Positions 18,077-27,389 of a DNA stretch of 64,000 nucleotides are shown one piece after another; the first letter of the stretch is position 1, and each line of letters begins with the position of its first letter. Source of the DNA: Udaeobacter sp963725505 (GTDB lineage Bacteria > Verrucomicrobiota > Verrucomicrobiia > Chthoniobacterales > UBA10450). The notes beneath the pieces were generated by a model. The model was not told where the DNA came from and ran no database searches. It was given only the letters and a program-made list of their open reading frames with translations. Where the stretch lies: positions 611,952-675,951 of the forward strand of contig CAVRYN010000002.1 of NCBI GenBank assembly GCA_963725505.1, written 5' to 3'. The position numbers were made by a program, and so were the translations under genes.

Positions 18077-19480
18077 ATGATTCAACTCAGTAAAAATTAC
18101 AGTCTCCCGGACCGCCTGGCAGAATTTATTCCGGTAAAAGTTGTGAGCGTTGGTGGCGCCGGTTTAAACGCGCTCGATCGAATCGTGCTCGATGGCTTGG
18201 AGAAAGCCGGCGTAGTCGCAATCAATACCGATGTGCAGTCCCTCACGAGTTCCGTGGCGCCGCACAAAGTGCAACTGGGCCGTACTGTGACGCGCGGTTT
18301 GGGCGCGGGTGGCGACCCGGAGCTTGGCTATCAAGCCGCTGTAGAATCGACCGAAGAAATTCGCGAAGCGCTGTCGGATGCAAATGTGATTTTCATTTGT
18401 GCAGGGCTCGGTGGAGGCACGGGTTCGGGCGCGGCGCCTTATGTCGCGCAACTGGCGCGCGAAGCCGGCGCGCTTGTCATCGCCTTCGTCACTCTTCCAT
18501 TCACATTTGAGGGGAAACGGCGCAACGCCCAGGCGCGAGAGGCGCTGGCACGGCTCAACGAGGTCGCCCACTCAGTGATTTGCTTCGAGAACGATCGAAT
18601 GGGCGACATGATCGCGCCACACGCTGGAATTCATCAGGCCTTCGCGACGGCCGATATCACGATCAGCCAGAGTGTTCGCTCGATTGTTAACCTGATCCAG
18701 CGGCCGGGGCTCATTCGCATCGGCTTCGACGATTTGCTCGCGGCATTGCGCGCTCACAACGGCCGTTGCTTGTTTGGCTACGGCGAAGCCGATTCGGACA
18801 ATCGCGCACATGACGCTCTCACGCAGGCGCTCAAAAATCCGTTAATGGATCGTGGCCGGATGCTGGCTGACGCCACGCACGTACTCGTACAGGTGGCTGG
18901 TGGGCCCGGGCTCACACTGTCTGAAGTCGAAATACTCATGCAGGAACTCGGTCGTCACGTTAACGAGCAAACGCAAATTCTCTTCGGGGCCGCTGTGGAC
19001 GGACGACTGGGAGACCGGTTGAGCGTGACCATCATCACCTCGCTCGCTGCGGAGGAGGATTTGATTTCGCAATCCGCAGGCTCGGGAGCCTTGAGCAGCC
19101 CGTCCGTGCTGCCGCCAGCGCAGGAGCAATACCAACATCCCGCGCCACAGATTCATTTCGAACCAGAACCAGTTGCGATCGAATCAGCGCCTCCGGAGGA
19201 AAGTATTTCGTTTGAAGAACCGGTGGCGGCCGCGGACGCGACACCAGCCCCCGCATTCGTGCCAAGCGGACCAGAGCCGGTTACAATTAAGCCACAAAAG
19301 AAAACGGTCCCGCACAAGGAAGAAAAAGTACCTGCCGAAAAGTCTGCGCAGGCGAAACAGGAAGTTTTGCAATTCGAGCCGGTCACGCGTGGCCGCTTTG
19401 AAAAAAGTGAGCCGACAATCGTCGAAGGCGAAGATCTCGACGTGCCGACCTATCTGCGAAAGAACATCAAGGTGAAGTGA
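18077..19480 (+). CDS. ftsZ: cell division protein FtsZ (divergent T7 loop)
   Basis: The tubulin-like GTPase of the division ring, 467 residues. The nucleotide-binding half is standard: VVSVGGAGLNALDRI, NTDVQSL, and the signature GGGTGSG at about 113-119. The C-terminal tail is long, Pro/Glu/Lys rich, and ends with DVPTYLRKNIKVK, matching the conserved FtsA-binding peptide. The T7 loop, which supplies the catalytic residues to the neighbouring subunit, reads GLIRIGFDDLL: Arg214 and Gly216 stand where Escherichia coli has Asn207 and Asp209, while the second Asp (219) is kept. The reduced T7 loop predicts altered GTPase kinetics. Confidence 0.94.
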   Translation: MIQLSKNYSLPDRLAEFIPVKVVSVGGAGLNALDRIVLDGLEKAGVVAINTDVQSLTSSVAPHKVQLGRTVTRGLGAGGDPELGYQAAVESTEEIREALSDANVIFICAGLGGGTGSGAAPYVAQLAREAGALVIAFVTLPFTFEGKRRNAQAREALARLNEVAHSVICFENDRMGDMIAPHAGIHQAFATADITISQSVRSIVNLIQRPGLIRIGFDDLLAALRAHNGRCLFGYGEADSDNRAHDALTQALKNPLMDRGRMLADATHVLVQVAGGPGLTLSEVEILMQELGRHVNEQTQILFGAAVDGRLGDRLSVTIITSLAAEEDLISQSAGSGALSSPSVLPPAQEQYQHPAPQIHFEPEPVAIESAPPEESISFEEPVAAADATPAPAFVPSGPEPVTIKPQKKTVPHKEEKVPAEKSAQAKQEVLQFEPVTRGRFEKSEPTIVEGEDLDVPTYLRKNIKVK

Positions 19481-19536
19481 TTTTTTGCGGCCGGCGCGTT
19501 GCCGCGGGTAGACGCGAAGTGCGCTCGACCTAAGGG

Positions 19537-20881
19537 TTACTTCTTCATCAATTCCAGCACGGTCGCCGTCATGCCGATCACTGCAGTCCGAATGGTCGGC
19601 TCTGGTACCGGCAAGAATTTGCTCGAATGCAACGAAGGCAGAGGCGCGCCAGTTTTCTTGGACTCGGCGGCTTTGGCCGGATCAACCGCGCCGACGTTGA
19701 ACATGCAGGCCGGAATTGAATGATCTGCCAGGCTGAAATCCGAAAAATCGTCGCCACCCATTACTGGATCTTTCTTAACGACATTCTCGGCGCCGATAGA
19801 ACTCTTCAACGCTGCCGTCACCCGTTTCGTTAGTTCGGGGTTATTATAAACCGCGTTCACATGTTCGGGTTTCAATACTTTCACCTCCGGCATTTTGTCC
19901 TGCGGCAAACCAGCTGCGGTAGCGCAACCCTTTGCGATTTGCTCAATCGCGGCCAGCACGCGCTCGCGCACGTCGGACTTGTACGTGCGCACGGTCAACT
20001 GCATTTTCACCTCATCGGGAATGATGTTGTGCTTCGTGCCGCCGTGAATTGAGCCGACCGTGACCACGATCGGATCGATTGGATTGTTTTCGCGCGAGGC
20101 GATCGTTTGCCACGCATTGATAATTTCCGCCGAGAGCGCGATTGGGTCCTTTGTCTTGTGCGGATAAGCGCCATGTCCGCCCATCCCTTTGACCGTGACA
20201 TCGACTGAATCGACGTTTGCGTTGCAGTAACCTTCGGTGATTGCAATCTTGCCGGCCTCATTCTCAGCGTCATCGTGCAAAGCTACGGCGTAATCAGGTT
20301 TACCGAAACGATCGTAAAGACCGGCGTGTAGCATGGCATGCGCGCCGCCGGCCATTTCCTCTGCCGGCTGACCGACGAAGATGATTGTGCCGTGCCACTT
20401 GTCCTTTAGCTTTCCAAGCGCGCGCGCGGTGCCAATCAACGCGGACATGTGAATGTCATGACCGCACGCGTGCATCACTGGCACGTCCTGGCCGTCGACA
20501 TTCTTCATTCTGACCGTGCTCGCGTACGGCGCGCCGGTTTGTTCCTGTACCGGCAAGGCATCCATGTCCGTGCGCACTAGACACCGTCGGGCCGTCGCCG
20601 TTCTTCATCACGCCGACAACACCGTAACATTTCCACTCTGGATTATCGTAACTGCCGAAATTCTCGGTAACTTCGCAGCCGGCTGCGCGAAGTTCCTTCG
20701 CTACAATCGCGGAGCTGCGCTGTTCCTTTGTTGAAAGCTCTGGATGAGTGTGAAAGTCCTTGTAAATCGTGACCAACGACGGCAGCTCCGCATCGACAAT
20801 TGATTGCGGGATCGACTGCGCAAGGGCAAGCGCCGGAAGGAGGATTGATAACGATAGAATCGAGAACGAGCGAATTTTCAT
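19537..20881 (-). CDS. exported M20D-type amidohydrolase/peptidase, frameshifted
   Basis: Minus-strand gene starting with a clear signal peptide (MKIRSFSILSLSILLPALALAQ, ATG at 20879-20881). It continues with the M20D blocks RTDMDALPVQEQTG, HACGHDIHMSALIG and QPAEEMAGGAHAMLHAG, so it resembles hippurate or N-acyl-amino-acid hydrolases with a di-metal site. The reading frame breaks after GDGPTV: one extra base at about 20581 shifts the downstream VRTDMDALP into another frame. The rest, to the stop at 19537, is intact. Either the gene is a recent pseudogene or the base is an assembly error. It converges on ftsZ with a 56-base gap. Confidence 0.8.
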
Positions 20882-20885
20882 TTTT

Positions 20886-21107
20886 GTCATGCTGAGCGTC
20901 GAAGCATCTCTCAATTTTTGTTCCGCGCAATCACAGTAAGAGATTTGATTCGCTCACTTCCCGTGAGCTCAGCCCTCCGGGCCTTCCCGTCTATGTCGCG
21001 GTTTCCCCAGCCGCTCCATTCTCGACTTTGCTCGACATGACAGAGAAGCAGCCAGAGATTTCTCGACGAAGCTTGCCCTGAGCGAAGTCGAAGGGCTCGA
21101 AATGACA
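20886..21107 (+). repeat. dispersed palindromic element R1 (copy 2, compound)
   Basis: Left arm GTCATGCTGAGCGTCGAAGC at 20886, an internal right-arm-like CTCGACATGAC ending near 21041, then a small hairpin GCCCTGAGCGAAGTCGAAGGGC and a final AAATGAC ending at 21107. It looks like two nested or adjacent R1 copies. It fills the gap between the divergent M20D and polymerase genes and therefore covers both promoter regions. Confidence 0.65.
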
Positions 21108-21123
21108 GAAAGTTGGATGACCG

Positions 21124-23376
21124 ATGGAATTCGAGAAAAACACGCTGCTCTTTGGCGCTGATCCCACGTCGCGCATCGTCGCCATTGAACCGGGCGAGAC
21201 CGGAACGGTCCGCGTTTATCGCCGGGAAAAAGATGGATCGACAATCGCCGACGTCGAGCCGTTCCATCCCTTTGTCTGGGCTGACAGCGACGTTGTCGAT
21301 CTTGGGATCGAAACCGAAAAACTTCGCGGCGACCTCAAGTATGGCTGGCTGATCACCGTCGATAGTTGGAAGGAACTCATCGCGTTGCGGAACGGACTGA
21401 AGAATGCCGGGCGCGACTTCTTCGCGTTCACGGACCCGGTGCAGCATTATCTCACCGCCACGGGCCGCACATTGTTCAAAGATCTGCCGTTTGAAGAATT
21501 GAAACGAATGCAGATCGAAGTGCTCTTTGTAGCCGGGGGCGGTGACCCCGGCACGAACGACCGCATCATGAGCATCGCGCTCTCGGACAATACCGGCTGG
21601 GAAGAATTGATCGTCGTCGATTCAAGAAACATTGAGGAATCGGAGCGCAACGCGTTCAAGCGACTCACCGCGCTCATCAAAGAGCGCGACCCGGATGTGA
21701 TCGAAGGTCATGATTTGTTTCGGGTTGATCTGCCTTATCTCGTCGGTCGCGCAAAGAAACTGAAAACCAAGCTCGACTGGGGACGTAGCGGCGGTTTTCT
21801 CCGCTCGCGGCCGTCGCGACTTCAGATCGCGGAGAAGACCATCGATTATCCGAAATTTACAATCGGTGGCCGACATTTCGTCGATACGTTTTTGCTCGCG
21901 CAATTCTACGATGTCGGGATGCGTTCCCTTGCCGGTTTCGAACGCATGGATGTCGCGCGGCATTTCAACCTTTGCGACAGCGAAGAAACTTCGGGACTTG
22001 CCGGCAAAGAACTGGAGCGCGCGTATTCGGAGAATTCAGAAACGTTCCGGCGACGGGCGCTATGTGGCGTTCGAGAAGCGCGTGCGTTATCGGAACTGCT
22101 CAGCCCAAGCTATTTCATCCAGGCGCAAATTTTTCCATACAATTACCAGGACGTGATTGTGCGCGGTAACGCCACGCGCATTAACGCGCTTTTCCTGCGC
22201 GAATATTTCCGGCAACGCGATTCCATTCCCGAGCTGCCGATGCCGCGCGCGTTCGAAGGCGGCTACACCGACATCTTCTTCACCGGCGTGGCGCGCAACG
22301 TCTGGCACTGCGACATCGCCTCGCTATATCCGTCGGTGATGTTGCAATTCGAGTGTTTCCCTGCGACGGATCAGCTGCAGATTTTCCGCCATCTGTTGAC
22401 TGATGTCCGCACGTTCCGGCTCGAAGCGAAGGCAAAAGTGCGAGCCGAACAAGATCCTGCAAAACAGCATCATCTCCAGGCGTTGCAAAACACGTTCAAA
22501 ATTCTGCTGAACAGTTTCTACGGGTATCTGGGCTTCGCGCAGGGACACTTCGCCGATTTCGATGCTGCGGCGCGTGTCACGCAGATCGGACGCGATCTGC
22601 TTAAGAAGATGATCGACTGGCTTAATGCGCACGGCGCGCAGGTGGTCGAGGTCGATACCGACGGAATTTATTTCGTGCCACCGGTGGCTGTAGAGTCGCC
22701 TGTCTCAGGCGAAACACCGCAAACCTCCGCTGAGACAGCGGACGCTACAGCAATCGAAGAGTTGCAGAGAGGTCTGGCAAAAGAACTGCCGACTGGGATC
22801 GACGTCGAGTTCGACGAGCAGTTCGACGCCATGTTCAGTTACAAGGCAAAGAATTACGCGCTGCTCACAAAAAACGGCGACGTCATTATCAAAGGTGGCG
22901 CGCTCAAGTCCCGTGGACTCGAGAAATTCCAGCGTGTTTTTCTCGAAGAGATGATCAAGCTCATCATGCAGGGCAAACCGGAAGCAGTTGGCGATCTGCG
23001 GAATGAATTCGAGCAAAAAATCCGGAATCGTGAATGGAAGATCGACATGTTAATGAAGACCGACACGCTCCAGGATTCACTCGATAAATATCGCGCCAAG
23101 ATCGCCGGCTCCGCGCGGAATCGCGCTGCCGCATATGAGCTCGCGCTGGCCAGCGGTCGCAATTACAAACCCGGCGACCAGATCAGCTACTACATCAAAA
23201 CCACGCCGAAGAAGGTTCCCGCGTACGAAGCCGCCAAACCCGCCAGCGAATTCGATCCCGAAAACCGTGACGAAAACGTCGATTACTACATTGCCAAACT
23301 CGACGACCTGATGAAAAAATTCAGCGGGCTCACTGCGGTGGCATCCGCGCCAAAGCAAGAGAGCCTGGCGCTTTAG
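21124..23376 (+). CDS. family B DNA polymerase with degenerate exonuclease site
   Basis: A 750-residue polymerase related to bacterial Pol II-like/archaeal PolB enzymes. The polymerase motifs are complete: motif A DIASLYPSVM (Asp397), motif B LQNTFKILLNSFYGY (near 463) and motif C VDTDGIYF (Asp511, Asp513). The 3'-5' exonuclease domain (about 110-290) is eroded: Exo I reads MQIEV, with no Asp before the Glu; Exo II reads EGHDLFRVD; Exo III has Phe in place of the usual Tyr (GFERMDVA). An insert of about 21 residues after motif C (about 523-543) is encoded by a palindromic repeat. It may be a non-proofreading repair polymerase. The gene stands alone. Confidence 0.88.
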   Translation: MEFEKNTLLFGADPTSRIVAIEPGETGTVRVYRREKDGSTIADVEPFHPFVWADSDVVDLGIETEKLRGDLKYGWLITVDSWKELIALRNGLKNAGRDFFAFTDPVQHYLTATGRTLFKDLPFEELKRMQIEVLFVAGGGDPGTNDRIMSIALSDNTGWEELIVVDSRNIEESERNAFKRLTALIKERDPDVIEGHDLFRVDLPYLVGRAKKLKTKLDWGRSGGFLRSRPSRLQIAEKTIDYPKFTIGGRHFVDTFLLAQFYDVGMRSLAGFERMDVARHFNLCDSEETSGLAGKELERAYSENSETFRRRALCGVREARALSELLSPSYFIQAQIFPYNYQDVIVRGNATRINALFLREYFRQRDSIPELPMPRAFEGGYTDIFFTGVARNVWHCDIASLYPSVMLQFECFPATDQLQIFRHLLTDVRTFRLEAKAKVRAEQDPAKQHHLQALQNTFKILLNSFYGYLGFAQGHFADFDAAARVTQIGRDLLKKMIDWLNAHGAQVVEVDTDGIYFVPPVAVESPVSGETPQTSAETADATAIEELQRGLAKELPTGIDVEFDEQFDAMFSYKAKNYALLTKNGDVIIKGGALKSRGLEKFQRVFLEEMIKLIMQGKPEAVGDLRNEFEQKIRNREWKIDMLMKTDTLQDSLDKYRAKIAGSARNRAAAYELALASGRNYKPGDQISYYIKTTPKKVPAYEAAKPASEFDPENRDENVDYYIAKLDDLMKKFSGLTAVASAPKQESLAL
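22687..22751 (+). repeat. palindromic element R2 inside the polymerase gene
   Basis: Begins GCTGTAGAGTCGCCTGTCTC and ends GAGACAGCGGACGCTACAGC; the arms pair over roughly 20 bases with few mismatches. It is in frame and codes for VESPVSGETPQTSAETADATA. R2 copies with the same CTGTAG...CTACAG ends occur outside genes elsewhere in this window. Confidence 0.75.
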
Positions 23377-23633
23377 CGTCGATAATGGTGACGCAACTGC
23401 GCGATCCGCACGTCGTCGCCGGAAACGCGATAAACAATCCGGTGTTCGCCTGTGATCCGGCGAGACCAATACCCGTGCAGCGCGTGCTTTAACGACTCAG
23501 GTTTCCCGATTCCGCGATAGGGGTCGCGCATGATCTCCTTGATGAGTTGGTGAATGCGCTTCAGCGTCTGCGGGTCCGTCTCCTGCCAGTAGAGATAATC
23601 CTGCCAGGCATCATCCGAGAAGACTAGATTCAC
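23373..23633 (-). CDS. yoeB: YoeB-family toxin (ribosome-dependent mRNA endonuclease)
   Basis: An 86-residue toxin of the Txe/YoeB family, which cuts mRNA in the ribosomal A site. It matches along its whole length: NLVFSDDAWQDYLYWQETD, GIGKPESLKHALHGYWSRRI, GEHRIVYRV and the C-terminal LRHHYRR. The catalytic Glu, Arg, His and C-terminal Tyr positions are all present, so it should be active. The start is a GTG that overlaps the antitoxin stop (GTGA), as in YefM-YoeB operons. Its last bases overlap the polymerase gene's 3' end (convergent) by four. Confidence 0.93.
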   Translation of the reverse strand: MNLVFSDDAWQDYLYWQETDPQTLKRIHQLIKEIMRDPYRGIGKPESLKHALHGYWSRRITGEHRIVYRVSGDDVRIAQLRHHYRR

Positions 23634-23887
23634 GTGCCCAGCTTCAACTTCTTACGGACACCTTTTCCTCGTTCGAGTTGGTCGATAGAGCGAAGGAGTC
23701 GCTTTGCATTTGCTGGTGAGCGCAACAGGTGAGCGGTCTCCTCGAGCGACTCATATTCGGCTAGCGAGAGCATCACTACAGACTGGTCGCGGTTGCGCGT
23801 GATCATAACCGGCGCGTTGTCCTCACAGACGCGGTTAATCGTCGTCGCAAGATTTTCTCGCGCCGCGGTGTAAGTGATCGACTTCAT
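23630..23887 (-). CDS. yefM: YefM-family antitoxin
   Basis: An 85-residue Phd/YefM antitoxin. The N-terminal DNA-binding part, MKSITYTAARENLATTINRV, and the block APVMITRNRDQSVVMLSLAEYESLEET are characteristic; the basic C-terminal part (LERGKGVRKKLKLGT) wraps the toxin. I chose the ATG at 23885-23887 because it gives the standard start; longer in-frame readings extend into the divergent peptidase promoter. YefM should neutralise YoeB and repress this operon. Upstream, ACAGGATACTGTCCAG (about 23891-23906) holds a short inverted repeat (GGACAGTATCC-like) that could be its operator. Confidence 0.92.
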   Translation of the reverse strand: MKSITYTAARENLATTINRVCEDNAPVMITRNRDQSVVMLSLAEYESLEETAHLLRSPANAKRLLRSIDQLERGKGVRKKLKLGT

Positions 23888-23996
23888 GTGGACAGGATAC
23901 TGTCCAGCTCCATGAACGCAATTGTTTGATGAGAAAATTCGGTTGGCGCCGGTTAATTGCTTGCCGGAATCCTGCGAGAGGGCAGAAGTAATACTC

Positions 23997-25493
23997 ATGA
24001 AAACACTTTGCCATTTCATCTGTGCATTGGCTGCTGCTGCGATGTTCACAGCGATTCACGATGCGTCTTCCGCTGAGAATGATCACGCCGAAATTAAAGC
24101 CGAAATCACCAAGCGACATGACGAGGCGGTAAAACGGTTACAGGATTGGATCGCGCAGGTATCGATCGCGGCGGAGGACCGCGGGTATCCCGAAGGCGCG
24201 GAGTACATGGCGAAGCTCGCGCGCGATGCGGGATTTCAACAGGCGACTGTAATCAACACAGATGGGAAACCTGGCGTGTTTGCAACGCTCGATGCGGGCG
24301 CGCCGAAAACGGTCGGACTGTATTTCATGTATGACGTGAAGCAGTTTGATCCCGCCGAGTGGACGTCGCCGCCGACCGAAGCGCGAATCGTGGACAAACC
24401 GTCGCTAGGCAAGGTGATCGTCGGCCGCGGCGCGGTGAATCAGAAAGGTCCTGAAGCAGCGTTCCTGGCGGCGCTGCATGCGATTCGCGGCGCCGGAAAG
24501 AAGATGCCGGTGAACCTGGTGATGGTGGCCGAAGGTGAGGAAGAGATCGGGTCACCGCATATTCCGCAACTCGTTAGGCGACCGGAAGTGTTGGCGACGC
24601 TAAAGAAGTGTGGCGGCGTATTCATGCCGTCAGCGTCCCAAGATTTGGATGGAGTTGTCACCGTGAGCCTCGGAGCGAAGGGTGTCGTCGAACTGGAGCT
24701 GGTGTCGAGTGGCGAAAAATGGGGACGCGGTCCCGCCAAAGACATTCACTCCTCGCTCAAGGCGATGGTGGACAGCCCGGCATGGCACTTGGTCAAAGCG
24801 CTCGCCACGCTCGTCTCTGACGACGGCAACGAAATCAAGATTGACAATTATTCGAAGCCGCGGCCACTAAGCGCGGAGGAGAAAGCGATGATCGCCAGTG
24901 TGTCGAAGGTGCGGAGCGAAGCACAGGCGAAGAAATTATTTTCCGTGCAGCATTGGATCAACGATCTGCCGTGGGAGCAGGCGAACGAACGACTTGAATC
25001 GCAGCCGACGGTGAACATTGAAGGCTTGGTGGGCGGTTACACCGGCCCCGGCGGCAAAACGATTCTGCCGCATCGCGCCGTCGCAAAGATCGATATGCGT
25101 CTCGTGCCCGACATGAAAGCCGCGGACGCGCTCGCAGCGTTGAAGGCGCATCTGGCGAAGCGCGGGTTCGGCGACATCGAAGTGAATATGACCGGCGGTT
25201 ACGATCCGACGAGCACGTCGGCCGATTCCGCGCTGATAAAAGCGCAGGCCGCGACTTACAAAAGATTCGGGATTGATTCCCTGCTCTGGCCGCGGAACGC
25301 CGGTTCATATCCCGGCTACGTCTTCACGGGCGAACCGGTCAAGCTTCCTGCCGGCCATTTCGGACTCGGTCATGGCAGCGGCGCGCACGCGCCGGATGAA
25401 TATTACATCATCGAATCCGCGAACCCGAAAATCCAGGGATTCGACGGCGCGGTGATGTCGTTCGTCGAATATCTCTACGAACTCGGGAGATAG
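23997..25493 (+). CDS. exported M20-family peptidase-like protein with altered metal ligands
   Basis: A 498-residue protein with a signal peptide (cleavage probably after residue 26, SSA-EN) and an M20 dipeptidase layout. The first ligand block, normally G-H-x-D, reads LYFMYDVKQFD: Met111 replaces His while Asp113 stays. The second block, usually GRGASDDKG, reads GRGAVNQKGP, so the bridging Asp is lost. The third block, EGEEEIGSPH, is kept, as is a C-terminal GHGSGAHAPDEYY with His. It may be a member of a distinct subfamily using another metal arrangement, or an inactive binding protein. ATG 23997 is preceded by GAGAGGGC. It diverges from yefM. Confidence 0.82.
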   Translation: MKTLCHFICALAAAAMFTAIHDASSAENDHAEIKAEITKRHDEAVKRLQDWIAQVSIAAEDRGYPEGAEYMAKLARDAGFQQATVINTDGKPGVFATLDAGAPKTVGLYFMYDVKQFDPAEWTSPPTEARIVDKPSLGKVIVGRGAVNQKGPEAAFLAALHAIRGAGKKMPVNLVMVAEGEEEIGSPHIPQLVRRPEVLATLKKCGGVFMPSASQDLDGVVTVSLGAKGVVELELVSSGEKWGRGPAKDIHSSLKAMVDSPAWHLVKALATLVSDDGNEIKIDNYSKPRPLSAEEKAMIASVSKVRSEAQAKKLFSVQHWINDLPWEQANERLESQPTVNIEGLVGGYTGPGGKTILPHRAVAKIDMRLVPDMKAADALAALKAHLAKRGFGDIEVNMTGGYDPTSTSADSALIKAQAATYKRFGIDSLLWPRNAGSYPGYVFTGEPVKLPAGHFGLGHGSGAHAPDEYYIIESANPKIQGFDGAVMSFVEYLYELGR

Positions 25494-25499
25494 ATGCGC

Positions 25500-25928
25500 C
25501 TACCGGATTAATTTCGCATCGAGATTGATCTGGGTGCCAGCGAGAGCGACCGAAACCGGACAAGTCTTTTTTGTGAGCTCGGCTTGTTCTTTAAATTTCC
25601 CTTCGTCGATTCCCGGGACATCCGCCTCAGTTTTGAGATCGATCGTTGTGATCTTTGGACCGCCGCCCACCATTTCCAGTTTCACGGTTGCGGTCGTGCT
25701 GATTCGCTTCGCCGGATGACCTGCCTTTTCCAGATTTGCCGACAGTGCCATTGAGTAACAGCCGGCCTCGGCCGCGCCGATGAGTTCCTCCGGGTTCGTG
25801 CCTTTTCCTTCTTCAAAGCGCGATGAAAATGAGTAGGGACCTTCGAATGCGCCGCTCCCGAGTTTCATGGTTCCATTGCCTTCCTTCAGTGTGCCTTCCC
25901 AGACAGCCGCTCCAGTTCGTGTTGCCAT
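25500..25928 (-). CDS. OsmC family peroxiredoxin
   Basis: A 142-residue OsmC-type organic hydroperoxide reductase. The two redox cysteines are visible in AAEAGCYSMAL and KKTCPVSVAL, spaced as in OsmC. The start MATRTGAAVWEGTLKEGNGT and the PEELIGAAEAGC core make this OsmC rather than Ohr. It reduces organic and fatty acid peroxides with dithiol donors in the cytoplasm. It converges on the M20 gene with only six bases between the stops. AAGGAGGCAAGAC precedes the ATG, a strong ribosome-binding site. Confidence 0.94.
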   Translation of the reverse strand: MATRTGAAVWEGTLKEGNGTMKLGSGAFEGPYSFSSRFEEGKGTNPEELIGAAEAGCYSMALSANLEKAGHPAKRISTTATVKLEMVGGGPKITTIDLKTEADVPGIDEGKFKEQAELTKKTCPVSVALAGTQINLDAKLIR

Positions 25929-25991
25929 TGTCTTGCCTCCTTTAGTTTATGTTCGGCTAAACGCTTCGCGCCGGATTAGCGCAAGTGCAAC

Positions 25992-27333
25992 TCACGCCGG
26001 CTCAGGGGCAGCAATGTCGGTGAGCGGTGAGGATCGGTCCCGCTTTGCTTGTGCGTCCGCTAAAGCGCGCTGTTTGCGGCCGAGAAACAGGCTGAGAACA
26101 CACCAAACGCCGGTCAGCGGCACCGCGACCCAGGAAATACCGGTCAGACCCAGACCGAGCCAACGCAAAAGTGAATAGGACCACGCACCAACTTGATCAG
26201 CGACGCGGTAAACAAAGGTATCGATGAAACTCTTGGCTTTGTATTTGTCTTCGCGACTGAGAACGGTGAACAGAACTTCGCGCGCGGGACGCGTAACGGC
26301 AAAATTTCCAGCGCGGCGCGCGACTTGAAAAACGGCGAACAAGCTCAACACCGGCGAGATCCCAATTGCGATGAAGCCAATCATGCTCAGCACGGGCAGG
26401 AAAGCGAGCGTGGGGCCGACGCCGATCCATTTCAGCAAACGACCCGTGAGGAAAAGTTGCACGAGCAGGGTGAGTGAATTCACCCAGGTATCAATGTGCG
26501 CGAAGAAAGCAGTGCGCGCGGCACGATCGTGGAATTGGCTTCCGGTGATATCAGCCTGCTGAAAGTAAACAAAGGTCGTGGTGATGGCGTAGAGGAACAT
26601 GAACCCGCAAATCGCCATTAGATAAGGCGAGCGGAAGACATGTGAGATGCCGGTGATGATTCCGCCGCCGACCGGCTTTTCGGCCGCTTTAGCATCGCGC
26701 GCTGCGCTTCGCTCAGGATGACGAGTCTGGAAATCAGCAGGAAAGAATCGCACGCACCACGCTGCCGCCTCGAGCATGATCGCCGAAATGATAAGCAAAT
26801 TGACGGCACCGATTCTTTTCACGAGCGCTCCGGCGAGAAACGCACCGACGATGCCTCCAAGCTCGCCGCCCACGCTGATGAACGCGAAGAGGCGTTTGCC
26901 TTGGTTGGGGCTGAATACATCTGACATGAACGCCCAGAAGACGGTAAGGATGAAAAGGTTGAAAGCGCCGCTGACCCAAACGAAGAAGGCTGTCCCAACC
27001 CAAAACTGTGCAGTGTTGCTAAGGTAGTGCATCGCCAGATAAAAGATGGCGAGATTCAAAATGAAAAAACGGTAAACGATCGGGATGAATCGGCGTCGCG
27101 ACATGCGCGCGACGATGGCGGAGAAAGCAGTGTTGGCGACAAGCGCAACGAGCAATGTGCCAGTGAACATCCACCAGAGATTTTGGACGCCGTTGTGCGC
27201 GCCGATGTCATCGCGCACTGGTTTGATGACATAGTAACTGCCCAGGACCATGAAAATTAAAAACGAACCCCAGCCAGAGTGCGCGAATCTCGTCCGGCTT
27301 TACATCAACGATCTTGGCGAGAACTTTTTTCAT
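25992..27333 (-). CDS. MFS / ADP-ATP-carrier-like transporter, frameshifted near the N-terminus
   Basis: A polytopic membrane protein of about 440 residues with some twelve hydrophobic segments. The sequences YYVIKPVRDDIGAHNG near the start and FIDTFVYRVADQVGAW in the second half are typical of the NTP/NDP-exchange-transporter-like branch of MFS proteins found in free-living bacteria; the substrate is unknown. An uninterrupted frame begins at 27251, but the minus-strand reading from ATG 27331-27333 gives MKKVLAKIVDVKPDEIRALW followed by LGFVFNF. That joins the main frame if one base of the A-run at about 27253-27256 is removed, so the true start is probably 27333 with a one-base insertion. 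Ends within 60 bases of OsmC. Confidence 0.75.
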
Positions 27334-27389
27334 GCTGTAGCCGCAGCCCTGCGGGCCGCGCGCACGCGTCGCACAGCGACGCGGCTACA
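27334..27389 (+). repeat. palindromic element R2 between transporter and epimerase
   Basis: Starts GCTGTAGCCGCAGCC and ends GACGCGGCTACA. It abuts the transporter start and supplies the stop codon (TAG, minus strand 27385-27387) of the epimerase gene. Confidence 0.7.
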
